DNA of 64,000 nucleotides, from the NCBI RefSeq assembly GCF_024979295.1, contig NZ_JANLCJ010000008.1, forward strand, positions 62,001 through 126,000. The letters are read 5' to 3'. The notes under the pieces were generated by a model. That model searched no databases and had not been told where the DNA came from. It saw only the letters and a program-made list of their open reading frames with translations. The translations under genes were made by a program, and so were the position numbers. Numbering within the stretch: the first letter of the stretch is position 1; every line of letters begins with the position of its first letter. This document shows positions 51,967-59,388 of this stretch, one piece after another. The stretch comes from Herbiconiux daphne (lineage in GTDB: Bacteria; Actinomycetota; Actinomycetes; Actinomycetales; Microbacteriaceae).

Positions 51967-52726
51967 CCGCCGGATAGCTCAGTACTCCGGAGCACAATGC
52001 CTTGTTCGCGTGGCGGTCGACCATTTCATGCGGGTACTCGGCGCAAGTCTGGGCCCCCCGAGGTGGAACTAGCCCCTCCAAGCAGCCGGTCTTTATTTGA
52101 ACCAGAAAAGGCCCTTTGGGAACTAACTGTTGAGCCGCCGGTCGGGCTGAGGGCTACCGATGGAGCTATCCTCCTGGCAGTGCTTGGGGTAGCAGCGCAC
52201 CGAATTTGGCAATCGGATGTAGAAGAGGTCGACGGCGCCGTGTGCCAATTCAGAGTGACGTCGGATGTCGATTCTTGCTCTCTATAGCTCGGTCCCACGT
52301 CGACTGCCGAGCTCCGCATAAGACGGTGAAAGAAACGAGTGACAGAAGCTTCGCCTGCATCGGTAGCCACGCAGGCCGTCGCGCGGCAAGGCCTGCGCGA
52401 CACGCTAATGCAGCGCGAGTAGCTTGATCCGCCTGATCAAGGGCTGCACGTAGCGAGTCATGGTCTCAGCTGATGATTCTTGACGACGTCGGCCACTCAC
52501 AGGCAGCCTTCCAGCCGCACACATTCGCGATACCGATAATGTACCTTATGTCAAGTCAACCACTGGTTATTCGCATCCACTGCGAATGATCGAGTCCCCC
52601 GCGACGCGTGCAGAATGGCCCGTCGACATGCCTGCACGCTTGCTGGTTCTCTTACTCCGCAGCAGATGGAACCACCATGTCGACTGCAGTGGAGAGTCAA
52701 CGAACTGAGTCACTATGGTGGCAAAC
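51967..52726. other. gene-free boundary region between bioY and the mobile-element genes
   Basis: About 760 bases without a supportable gene. Frames on both strands have no recognisable family. It contains a stretch resembling the 5' end of a tRNA (TAGCTCAGT at 51974-51982, with no matching 3' half) and the dif-like site at 52530-52557. The coding style before and after differs: metabolic genes to the left, element-type genes to the right. Confidence 0.5.
52530..52557 (+). other. dif-like XerC/XerD recombination site
   Basis: The 28-base site reads GATACCGATAA (XerC arm), TGTACC (centre) and TTATGTCAAGT (XerD arm). It has the 11-6-11 architecture of dif. The XerD arm and the CCGATAA part agree with the actinobacterial dif pattern as I remember it, and with E. 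coli dif (GCATAA, TTATGTTAAAT). It could be the chromosomal dif, a plasmid resolution site, or one end of a Xer-exploiting element to its right. Confidence 0.55.
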
Positions 52727-52771
52727 GTAGGGGCGTTCGATCTCACTGACATTGAGATCGAACGCCCCTAC
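52727..52771 (-). terminator. 19-bp perfect stem-loop at the end of the XRE-ImmA gene
   Basis: Bases 52727-52745 and 52753-52771 are exact reverse complements around a seven-base loop. The hairpin begins 12 bases beyond the stop of the leftward XRE-ImmA gene and is followed on that strand by GTTTGCC. The very long perfect stem is typical of a terminator and could work in both directions. Confidence 0.7.
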
Positions 52772-52782
52772 TTGCCCCGGCG

Positions 52783-52983
52783 CTACTTGCCCTTCTCGGT
52801 CACACTCGTGTTGGGGTGCCGTGCGGCAGCCGACCCGGTGATGAACTGACCAGAGATGGCTGAGCGGCTGTGTGTACCGGTCGACTTGTTGCTACCCGAC
52901 GATTCCGTGACGGTGGTCCTCGGGTGCCGGGCTGCGGCCGCGTTGGACAGGTAGCGCCCGGTGATTGCAGATCGATGGGCCAT
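52783..52983 (-). CDS. possible nested small protein with its own start inside the XRE-ImmA gene
   Basis: ATG at 52983, in frame with the long gene, is preceded by AGGAAGGAG with five bases of spacing, a better ribosome site than that of the full-length gene. The 66-residue product starts MAHRSAITGRYLSNAAAARH and repeats the same unit once more. Small proteins of this pattern occur as separate genes in actinobacteria, so either two products are made or two formerly separate genes were joined by loss of a stop codon. Confidence 0.5.
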   Translation of the reverse strand: MAHRSAITGRYLSNAAAARHPRTTVTESSGSNKSTGTHSRSAISGQFITGSAAARHPNTSVTEKGK

Positions 52984-54183
52984 GGTGGCTCCTTCCTCTT
53001 CATGGGTACCCACGGTGTCCCCGTGAGTCGCCGCCAGGTTTTGGCGGTCGTCTAGAGGCCTCACCAGCGAAAGCTTTGGCTGAGGGTCGTCAATATCGGC
53101 AAGCCGGCGAACATGCCTAGGGGTCATCTGCAAGCTCGAGGCGACGTCCACGAGTGAGACGCCGACTCCTTCGAGCAGTTCGATAGCGTTCTTCAGAAGT
53201 TCCGGCCGTTCGCCCGGAAAGTCCCAGATAGGTTGCGATCGCCGAGGAGTACTACTAAGCGTGATGTACGCCCGGCGGGCGGTCGATTCAGAAATTAGCT
53301 CGAGCTCACGAGATCGGTAGAGCAATGAGTGGACGGAGACACCCCACCACAGGCTGAGTTCTTCGAGTCGATTGAAGTTAATCCTGGTCGGGAGGAGGTC
53401 TCGGATCACGTCTCGAGGAGTGAGGAACTCGGCAGCGAATTCGTCGGCCTGCCGCTCCATCTGACTATCAGTGCCCTGCCTTCCGTGATGCAACACGATG
53501 TGCCCCAATTCGTGTGCCGCGGAAAAGCGGTGGCGCAGGACGTCGTTCGCCTTGTCCGGCGTCAAGACGATCATGGGACGCGGAAGTGCGGTGGTCGAGA
53601 ATGCGTCAATTCGATTTTTGTCGTCTGGCTTGCCCTCTTCCTTCATTGAGAAAAAGACCGTGAGGATGCCGTGCTGCTCAAGTTGATAGACGAGATACGG
53701 AACAGGCACGGTCCCGAGGTCCCAGTGGCGCCGCATCGCCCGTGCAGCTGTGATGGGATCGGGGACGTCGGTGCTCTCGGGCATCGCCCACTCCGGCAAA
53801 TCCAAGACTGGAAATTCGACGCTCTCTTCGAGGTAGCGGCTCAGTTCCCAGGCTTGTTCCACGTAGGCGGTGGCTTGCTGTTGCTGCCCCACGGTCGTGG
53901 CTCGTAGACGCCGGAAGGACGCCTCGGCAATCTCGATCTGCGCCTTCGGTCGGCCGTGTGAAAAGAAGCCTGGAGGTACACGGAGAGCTTCAGCCAGGGC
54001 TGCGATCGTCTCCGCTCGAGGCCTGACCTCGCCACGCTCATACTGTCCGATCGCTGCTGCAGAGACCCCAACCCGCTGGTGCAGTTCAGTCTTCGTCATC
54101 TTGCACACCCGCCGCGCTTGAGTCAGCCGTGCAGGATCAAAAAGTCTGGCCACGTCCGCCAGAGAAGGGGAATCGGGTGTCAC
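52783..54183 (-). CDS. XRE-type HTH with ImmA/IrrE metallopeptidase domain and a repeat-bearing C-terminal extension
   Basis: A 466-residue protein. An HTH of the Cro/CI type (TKTELHQRVGVSAAAIGQYERGEVRPRAETI) is at about residues 28-65. The ImmA/IrrE zinc protease motif AAHELGHIVLHH is near residue 230. The last 65 residues carry two related units, SAITGRYLSNAAAARHPRTTVTE (split at GRY) and SAISGQFITGSAAARHPNTSVTE, that resemble a separate small-protein family. ImmA/IrrE proteins cleave a paired repressor to switch element or stress genes. The GTG start overlaps the previous gene stop. Confidence 0.85.
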   Translation of the reverse strand: MTPDSPSLADVARLFDPARLTQARRVCKMTKTELHQRVGVSAAAIGQYERGEVRPRAETIAALAEALRVPPGFFSHGRPKAQIEIAEASFRRLRATTVGQQQQATAYVEQAWELSRYLEESVEFPVLDLPEWAMPESTDVPDPITAARAMRRHWDLGTVPVPYLVYQLEQHGILTVFFSMKEEGKPDDKNRIDAFSTTALPRPMIVLTPDKANDVLRHRFSAAHELGHIVLHHGRQGTDSQMERQADEFAAEFLTPRDVIRDLLPTRINFNRLEELSLWWGVSVHSLLYRSRELELISESTARRAYITLSSTPRRSQPIWDFPGERPELLKNAIELLEGVGVSLVDVASSLQMTPRHVRRLADIDDPQPKLSLVRPLDDRQNLAATHGDTVGTHEEEGATMAHRSAITGRYLSNAAAARHPRTTVTESSGSNKSTGTHSRSAISGQFITGSAAARHPNTSVTEKGK

Positions 54184-54932
54184 TTCTGGCCCTCTCCGTC
54201 TTCTGGGCGGGGACGGAGAGCGGTCTTGGTCCGGGGCCGGCTGCCGTCGGCGAAACCTCCGACAGGCTTGGGCTTGGTGTCTTTCATCGGCCGGGTCACG
54301 GGCGCTTTGACGTAATCGAGCCGCTCAGGATCTGTGAACTCGAAGTACCGGCCACGGAGTCGTGCCGGCGCCCAGTACATTGACCCCACGGTGAAAGGAG
54401 TGCTGCTGTAGTAGGGCACGAAAAGGGTGATGTGCCGGCCTCCGGCTTCGATCATTCCCAGCACGTCGGAGAGGCGCGCGACGTCGTCATCGCCTTGGGG
54501 TTGCGCAGGCATCTCAAAAAGTCCGCCCGGTTCCACATACTTTGTGTTGCTTGCTTCGGCGAACATGTCGCGTCGTTGCTCCGGCAAATAGCTCAGGCGG
54601 AGCCGGCGGTGGTTCTTGGGCATCTTCTTACCAACCCGCTGCAGGAAGATCAGAGCGTCGCCGACGTATGTCAACGTTCGACGGGTGCCGGGGACGCGGC
54701 GTTCATCGTAGGAATCGAGACCTTTGATCAGGGAAAGCAGCTCTTTCTGTGCCCCTCGAGCCATTCCGACCCCGTAGACATCGTGCTCGCCGTCAGGGTC
54801 TGCGTATGCGGTGTGTGCTCGAGCCGAGCGCTCCTGGCTGGCCTGGATGGCCTGAGGGATGGCGGAGCGCAAAGTCGCCAGGTCGCCGACGGTGAATTCG
54901 GATCTCCAGTCGAGTTCGACCTGATCGGACAT
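54180..54932 (-). CDS. conserved hypothetical protein coupled to the XRE-ImmA gene
   Basis: A 250-residue soluble protein with no family I recognise. It has a helical N-terminal half (VGDLATLRSAIPQAIQASQERS, GAQKELLSLIKGLDSY), then a strand-rich part (MIEAGGRHITLFVPYYSS, FTVGSMYWAPARLRGRYFEF) and a basic, proline-rich tail. GGGAG lies six bases before the ATG. Its stop overlaps the XRE-ImmA start (GTGA), so the products are made together and may form a functional pair, for example a target or partner of the protease. Confidence 0.7.
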   Translation of the reverse strand: MSDQVELDWRSEFTVGDLATLRSAIPQAIQASQERSARAHTAYADPDGEHDVYGVGMARGAQKELLSLIKGLDSYDERRVPGTRRTLTYVGDALIFLQRVGKKMPKNHRRLRLSYLPEQRRDMFAEASNTKYVEPGGLFEMPAQPQGDDDVARLSDVLGMIEAGGRHITLFVPYYSSTPFTVGSMYWAPARLRGRYFEFTDPERLDYVKAPVTRPMKDTKPKPVGGFADGSRPRTKTALRPRPEDGEGQK

Positions 54933-55180
54933 AGTGGACTCCCGTCGCTGGTCTTATGGACAATAGCATGCGACTTTGGAAAAAAGCAGAATTCAGTCAA
55001 TCAAGCTATGAGAACGAACAAGACTCGCGCGGTAGCGCTTCATTCTCGAACGCGATGCTGGGAACGTGCCTTTGTCGCGGGCAATGCGTATTGCTCGACG
55101 CGCCTGCGGCAAACTAGCTAGCCATCCTCTCGATGCCCAACCGGATCTCCGGGGTCTTGCGTGCGCCCACGCCAAGATGC

Positions 55181-56158
55181 TCACGGAGCAATGCCTCGGC
55201 TTCGCGAATCTCTCATTTCGTCCCGACGCGCAAAGCCTGCCGCACGCGCCTGTCGGTACTTTTCGGCGCGAGCGAGAACACGCGCCTCAACAACTTGTGC
55301 TCGGGCGACTTGCTGGGCCTGCTTCGCCTCGGCCGCCTCCTGCCGCACAACTTCTTCTTTGGCCCACTCTCGAAGGAACTTACTGTTTTCTTCTGTCAGA
55401 GGATCTCTGATACCCCAGGAGGCGGCAAGAAGCGCCGCTTCGACGCGTTCTTGGACAAGCAGAATCAGTCGTCGCGTTGCAACAGGGCTGAGCTCAGCGA
55501 CGAGTGGCAGGAAGTGCTCTTCCGAGAGGCCGGTTCCGGGGTCGTACTGAGCGTATAACCCAAACACGTAGGGGCGATCGGCGAAGCCGAGCGCTCTCTC
55601 CTCGGGAGTGGGCTCAGCTGCTCCAAGATGCGGATGCAGAGCTGCAGCGAGTTTCTCAGCCTCCTCCTTTCGGCGCGGTCGGCCGTAACCGTGCGCATAT
55701 AGATCTCGCAGTTGCGTGATCGGCTTCATTGCGCCATCCGCGATGTTCACGGGCCTGTTCAAGCAGGTCTTGTAGAAAAGCCCCGCCATTTTGCGCGACC
55801 ACGAATGGTCACCGTTGTATACGAACGGGTCCGCGTCGACGAACAGCATGCTCGGGATCGACGCGAAAATAATCTCCGAAAGCGCTACGGCGCGGCTGAC
55901 CAGCATCAGTCCGGTGTGGGCAGAAATATCGAGTGGATTCGCACCGAACATCTTCTCGGCCTCCCAATAGACGTCTCCCATGTCGTGGTTCTCTGGGTCG
56001 AGGTCAACCTGGTCGACGACGGCGTCGAAGCTACGGTCGATCTCGCGGGTTACAACGTGAAGGTAGCCGTGGAGTGCCGCAAAGTCTTTTCGCGCCTCAA
56101 AGATCGTGGGGCGAAGCCTCGAGACCCATGGGCCTGCGTCCGGGTCGTCCTGCTCCAT
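55181..56158 (-). CDS. HEPN-like hypothetical protein
   Basis: A 325-residue protein. Near residue 150, ITQLRDLYAHGYGRPRR contains R-x4-H, the catalytic signature of HEPN RNases, at the end of a helical domain. The C-terminal 80 residues form a charged coiled-coil-like stretch rich in Ala, Glu, Arg and Gln. ATG at 56158 follows GGAGGGG. HEPN proteins act as RNA-cleaving toxins or in defence. The assignment rests on the short motif and the context of element genes, so it is tentative. Confidence 0.6.
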   Translation of the reverse strand: MEQDDPDAGPWVSRLRPTIFEARKDFAALHGYLHVVTREIDRSFDAVVDQVDLDPENHDMGDVYWEAEKMFGANPLDISAHTGLMLVSRAVALSEIIFASIPSMLFVDADPFVYNGDHSWSRKMAGLFYKTCLNRPVNIADGAMKPITQLRDLYAHGYGRPRRKEEAEKLAAALHPHLGAAEPTPEERALGFADRPYVFGLYAQYDPGTGLSEEHFLPLVAELSPVATRRLILLVQERVEAALLAASWGIRDPLTEENSKFLREWAKEEVVRQEAAEAKQAQQVARAQVVEARVLARAEKYRQARAAGFARRDEMRDSRSRGIAP

Positions 56159-56329
56159 TGCGCACCCCTCCACTAGATCACCTCCCCGCACCAAGAGCGA
56201 CGATCCGAGATTACCTCGCCTCCAACGCGGTTCGTCTTCTAGCTCGTCCGGAATGGTTCACCGCCGCCGTACCGAAGGTCCTCGGGCCTGCGCCGAGATT
56301 GCCGAGTAGTGGTCGCTTTTCGCCACTCA

Positions 56330-56437
56330 TACGTGACCGTGGTCTATACGATCGATGATGACGCCCGAACGATCGGAATCCTGCGGGTCGACCATCGGGC
56401 CGACGTCTACAGGTCAGCCTCAGTGGATGCGCTTTGA
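56330..56437 (+). pseudogene. C-terminal relic of a RelE/ParE toxin
   Basis: The frame YVTVVYTIDDDARTIGIL followed by RVDHRADVYR matches the end of RelE toxins (the yRv-Y-IDD, v-il-v-HR-dVYR pattern). No start codon, N-terminal half or antitoxin partner is present upstream. It lies in the 316-base gap between the HEPN-like gene and the next rightward gene; nothing else was recognised in that gap. It is too short to have a start-based reading frame. Confidence 0.6.
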
Positions 56438-56474
56438 TCGCAGACAACTCACCAAGAGCAACGGACGGAGCAGC

Positions 56475-56852
56475 ATGAGTGTCAACGAGGAAGACCGCCA
56501 GGTCGAGGTCGCCCGCGAGCTCTCCGAGAAGGCTCGCACGCTCGCCCACTCGACAAGGAACGTACCGTCGCCCTCTACCTCGTACACGCTGCTCGGAGAG
56601 CTGACGGCCACCATTGATGACCTCGAGCAGGTGACACGGCAACTCAGCGCCTGGCACTCCCGCGTCGTCGACGGAACCCACTACGCCGGCGAAGACGACC
56701 GCGGCGACGGGGCCACCGGAACAGTCACTGCAGCCGCCGAGCTCGAGCGCGCGGCCGCCGCACTCGACACCGCCTCCGCCGCACTACGCGCGGCGCACTC
56801 GGCAAACGGTGTCGTCCGCTGGTTCGACAAACAGCCCACCAGCACCGACTAA
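56475..56852 (+). CDS. hypothetical protein, helical
   Basis: A 125-residue acidic, alanine-rich, mainly helical protein with coiled-coil-like segments (LLGELTATIDDLEQVTRQLSAW; AAAELERAAAALDTASAALRAA). GGAG lies upstream of ATG 56475. It is followed four bases later by another small gene, so the two are cotranscribed. Proteins of this style are common near actinobacterial conjugation genes. Function unknown. Confidence 0.65.
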   Translation: MSVNEEDRQVEVARELSEKARTLAHSTRNVPSPSTSYTLLGELTATIDDLEQVTRQLSAWHSRVVDGTHYAGEDDRGDGATGTVTAAAELERAAAALDTASAALRAAHSANGVVRWFDKQPTSTD

Positions 56853-56855
56853 CCA

Positions 56856-57077
56856 ATGATCTACCTCGCCCGAGGCATCGAGGACCACCACTACTGGGTG
56901 GTCCAGGAACTCGACGGCGCCCTCATTGAAACCTCGTGGCGCGTCGAGAGGGAGCCGGACGGCTACCGACTCAGCCACGCAGACGACAGCGCCATGACGT
57001 CCAGCGTCTTCGACCTCGGAGCATTCAACAGCCCGGAAGCGGCCGTTCGGGCGCTCCGAGAGCATCTCGAACGTTGA
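56856..57077 (+). CDS. small hypothetical protein
   Basis: A 73-residue acidic protein: MIYLARGIEDHHYWVVQELD at the start, PEAAVRALREHLER at the end. It begins three bases after the preceding stop. No family is recognised. The mixed strand and helix pattern suggests a small folded domain. Confidence 0.55.
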   Translation: MIYLARGIEDHHYWVVQELDGALIETSWRVEREPDGYRLSHADDSAMTSSVFDLGAFNSPEAAVRALREHLER

Positions 57078-57109
57078 TCCGATCCCTATCGGCCTGACAC
57101 AGTGGGCTC

Positions 57110-57352
57110 ATGGCGCGCTTCGTATCGCTCCCCGATCGGGACGGCCCCGCTGGTGCAGCGCGCATGTGGATCAACCCCGAGCACGTTGTGTCGCTGGTAC
57201 CGAAGGTAAGCACAGATGGCTCCCGGCACGTCCTCCGTGTCGAGATCAAACTCATCGGCACCCCCGCGTTTGACGCCTGGCTCGGCGTTTACGACACCGG
57301 TGAAGAGGCTGATTCGCGCTGGGCACTATTCCTATCTGAACTTCGGGACTAA
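57110..57352 (+). CDS. small hypothetical protein
   Basis: An 80-residue protein with a strand-rich pattern (MWINPEHVVSLVPKV, HVLRVEIKLIGTPAFDAWLGVYDT) that resembles small PH-like or DUF-type beta proteins of actinobacterial plasmids. It follows the previous gene after a 32-base gap. Function unknown. Confidence 0.55.
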   Translation: MARFVSLPDRDGPAGAARMWINPEHVVSLVPKVSTDGSRHVLRVEIKLIGTPAFDAWLGVYDTGEEADSRWALFLSELRD

Positions 57353-57400
57353 GAACCGGCGACCAAAGCTCAGCGCCGCAACAATTGGCAGCGCAAGGGG

Positions 57401-58027
57401 TCAGTGGACAGAAACCTCGAAAAGAACGCGAGCGGCGCGGGTGACGGCCGCTTGGTCCAGACGCACATGGTCGTTGTCGTCGATCGTGGCAAGACCGATA
57501 GCGATGAGATCCGACAAGCGCTGAGGTGAGGACAATTCCCTGAGTACCTGATGGAGCTCGTCGGGTCTGGGTGAATCGTTGAGGGTCAGATAGGTCAGGA
57601 TCTTCGCGCTCACCAGGTCGAGCGGACGAAGAGCTGAAGCTGCAGGCAGCCCGACCTGCTCAGCGGGGACGTCTTCGTCGAGTAAGCCGAGCATGTAGTC
57701 CAGCTGCCGTGAAGCGAGCTGATTGAGCCGTCTTGCATCGTGTGAGTACCGGACTACTTTGCCGCGGCCCCTCTCTTCGGGAGACGGGTCACCAAAGATG
57801 ACTCCGGTGGCTTCGAGTTTCCGGAGCCGGGCGGAAAGGGTCCCTTTCACAACATCGACGCCGCTGTCGCGCAGCGCTGTGAAGATGTGGCCGAACGTCG
57901 CTCTTGGGTGGGCGGAAAGGTACGCGGTGATCTCAGCGTTGTGCGGGTTACCGAACGCCTCCGCGGCCTCGAGGACATCGGAAGGCGTCGACACCAGTCC
58001 CGTTGCTGGTGCATCCGATTCAGGCAT
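57401..58027 (-). CDS. winged-helix transcriptional regulator
   Basis: A 208-residue protein. The central AEITAYLSAHPRATFGHIFTALRDSG and KGTLSARLRKLEATGVIFGD read as a winged helix of the ArsR/MarR kind, followed by a helical C-terminal domain with a second possible HTH (SAKILTYLTLNDSPRPDELHQVLREL). ATG at 58027 is the best supported start; a TTG six codons upstream is possible. It is divergent from the toxin-antitoxin pair, with about 100 bases between them. Confidence 0.7.
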   Translation of the reverse strand: MPESDAPATGLVSTPSDVLEAAEAFGNPHNAEITAYLSAHPRATFGHIFTALRDSGVDVVKGTLSARLRKLEATGVIFGDPSPEERGRGKVVRYSHDARRLNQLASRQLDYMLGLLDEDVPAEQVGLPAASALRPLDLVSAKILTYLTLNDSPRPDELHQVLRELSSPQRLSDLIAIGLATIDDNDHVRLDQAAVTRAARVLFEVSVH

Positions 58028-58123
58028 GAGATCGACGCTACCCAAGATGATGTCGATACTCCGACGGGCGGCCAATGTGCATAGGCGCCGCTCCGAGCGC
58101 AGAACGTGGGACGTGTGCGAGAC

Positions 58124-58139
58124 TGTAAACATGTCTACA
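58124..58139. promoter_or_regulatory. imperfect palindrome over the antitoxin start codon
   Basis: TGTAAACATGTCTACA is a 16-base near palindrome (core ACATGT, outer TGTA/TACA), and its centre includes the ATG of the antitoxin gene. RHH antitoxins bind such sites to repress their own operon. Here repressor binding would cover the translation start. Confidence 0.5.
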
Positions 58140-58403
58140 GGAGTGGTGAGTGTTCGTCTGCCCGATGATCTGAAAGACCGGCTGGATGCGTTGAGCGCGA
58201 CCACCGGTCGTCCCGCGGCGTTCTACCTCCGCGAGGCGCTCTCCGAGCACCTAGACGATCTCGAACACGCATACGGCGTCGTTGCCCGCGCCGAAGCGAT
58301 TCGCGCTGGAGCCCGCGACACCGTGCCCCTGGAAGATGTGTTGGTAGAGCTTGGGGTCTCCCGGGCTGACCTTGACGCGATGCCTTCTGAGCCTGTCGAG
58401 TGA
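58131..58403 (+). CDS. ribbon-helix-helix antitoxin (RelB-like)
   Basis: A 90-residue protein. The N-terminal VVSVRLPDDLKDRLDALSATTGRPAAFYL (in two segments) is a MetJ/Arc ribbon-helix-helix, with REALSEHLDDLEHA next and an acidic C-terminus that would cover the toxin. It overlaps the toxin gene by four bases (GTGA). There is no Shine-Dalgarno directly upstream and the palindrome covers the start, so translation may be leaderless. Confidence 0.85.
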   Translation: MSTGVVSVRLPDDLKDRLDALSATTGRPAAFYLREALSEHLDDLEHAYGVVARAEAIRAGARDTVPLEDVLVELGVSRADLDAMPSEPVE

Positions 58404-58672
58404 GCGGACCGCTTTGGCGGATCGAGTTCGACCGGGTCGCTATGCGCGCCCTTCGCAAGCTCGATCCCGCAATCGCGCGGAGGATCGTGAAAGCGCTCGA
58501 TGACCTCAGTGGGCTAGAGAATCCCACGGTGCGTTGCAAAGCACTGAGCGGGCCGTACACCGGGTTGTGGCGAATACGGGTCGGGGATTACCGGGCGATC
58601 CTTGATATCCGTCGCGGCGAGCTGGTGATCGTCGCCTTAGACATCGGCGACCGAGCCACGATCTACGACTGA
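58400..58672 (+). CDS. RelE/ParE-family toxin
   Basis: A 90-residue toxin: WRIEFDRVAMRALRKLDPAIARRIVKALDDL, then CKALSGPYTGLWRIRVGDYRAILDI and VALDIGDRATIYD, the complete RelE pattern with the basic KALxGxxxGxWRIRVGDYR stretch used for ribosome-dependent mRNA cleavage. It starts on the GTG that overlaps the antitoxin stop. The pair is intact and probably stabilises the mobile element. Confidence 0.88.
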   Translation: MSGPLWRIEFDRVAMRALRKLDPAIARRIVKALDDLSGLENPTVRCKALSGPYTGLWRIRVGDYRAILDIRRGELVIVALDIGDRATIYD

Positions 58673-58727
58673 TCTACACCCTGAGGGGAGTGATGTGGTG
58701 TCGTTTGGTGGAGTGAATGGAGAACAC

Positions 58728-59222
58728 ATGCAGGTCGAGATCGGGGACACGGTGGTGTACCCGCACCATGGGGCCGCTACTGTGGTCGCGCTCAGAGACC
58801 GGGTCGTCAAAGGCGCGAACGTCGCTTACGTGAAGTTGCGTGTGCACTCGAACGATCTGACTATCGAGCTTCCTGCGGACAGCATCCTGGACGTCGGAGT
58901 CCGTGACGTCATCGACAGCGGAGGTGTCGACGAGGTGTACGCGGTTATCCGGACCGACATCCCTGAGGACATGGGGAACTGGTCGAGGCGGTACAAAGCG
59001 AATCAGGAGAAGCTCGCCAGCGGCGACGTGCTGAAAGCCGCTGAGGTGGTTCGCGACCTGTGGCGCCGCGACGTCTCCCGCGGCCTGTCGACGGGCGAGA
59101 AAGCGATGCTGCAGAAAGCCCGTCATACCGTCGAGTCGGAGCTCGCGCTCTCTCTTGATCGCTCGGAAGCCGACGCAGGGACGGCCGTCGAGACTGTCCT
59201 CCAGGAACACACCACCCACTGA
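58728..59222 (+). CDS. CarD/CdnL-family RNA polymerase-binding regulator
   Basis: A 164-residue protein. The N-terminal Tudor-like RNAP-interaction domain reads VEIGDTVVYPHHGAATVVAL and VAYVKLRVHSNDLTIELPAD. The helical DNA-binding domain has NWSRRYKANQEKLASGDVLKAAEVVRDLWRRD and LSTGEKAMLQKARHTVESELAL in segments. ATG at 58728 follows GGAG. The chromosomal CarD stabilises open promoter complexes. A copy among element genes is probably a paralogue. Confidence 0.88.
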   Translation: MQVEIGDTVVYPHHGAATVVALRDRVVKGANVAYVKLRVHSNDLTIELPADSILDVGVRDVIDSGGVDEVYAVIRTDIPEDMGNWSRRYKANQEKLASGDVLKAAEVVRDLWRRDVSRGLSTGEKAMLQKARHTVESELALSLDRSEADAGTAVETVLQEHTTH

Positions 59223-59388
59223 CCCGTCCTGTAAACCATCAGGCCGTAGCGGGGTTGGCAAGTGGTGGCGTCAGCTGTTCGCTTCCGGGAGGCCGGCTCG
59301 GGGGACGTACTCTCCGACATCCCCGCCCCGACACCCCCGTTCGCTACGATGCCCCTGCAAGGTGGTCGCATCGGTGAAGGAGTATGAG

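Noticed and set aside
51967..52040. A functional tRNA gene after bioY
   Set aside because: Only the 5' and D-arm part looks tRNA-like; no T-arm (GTTCGA) and no 3' acceptor complement follow.
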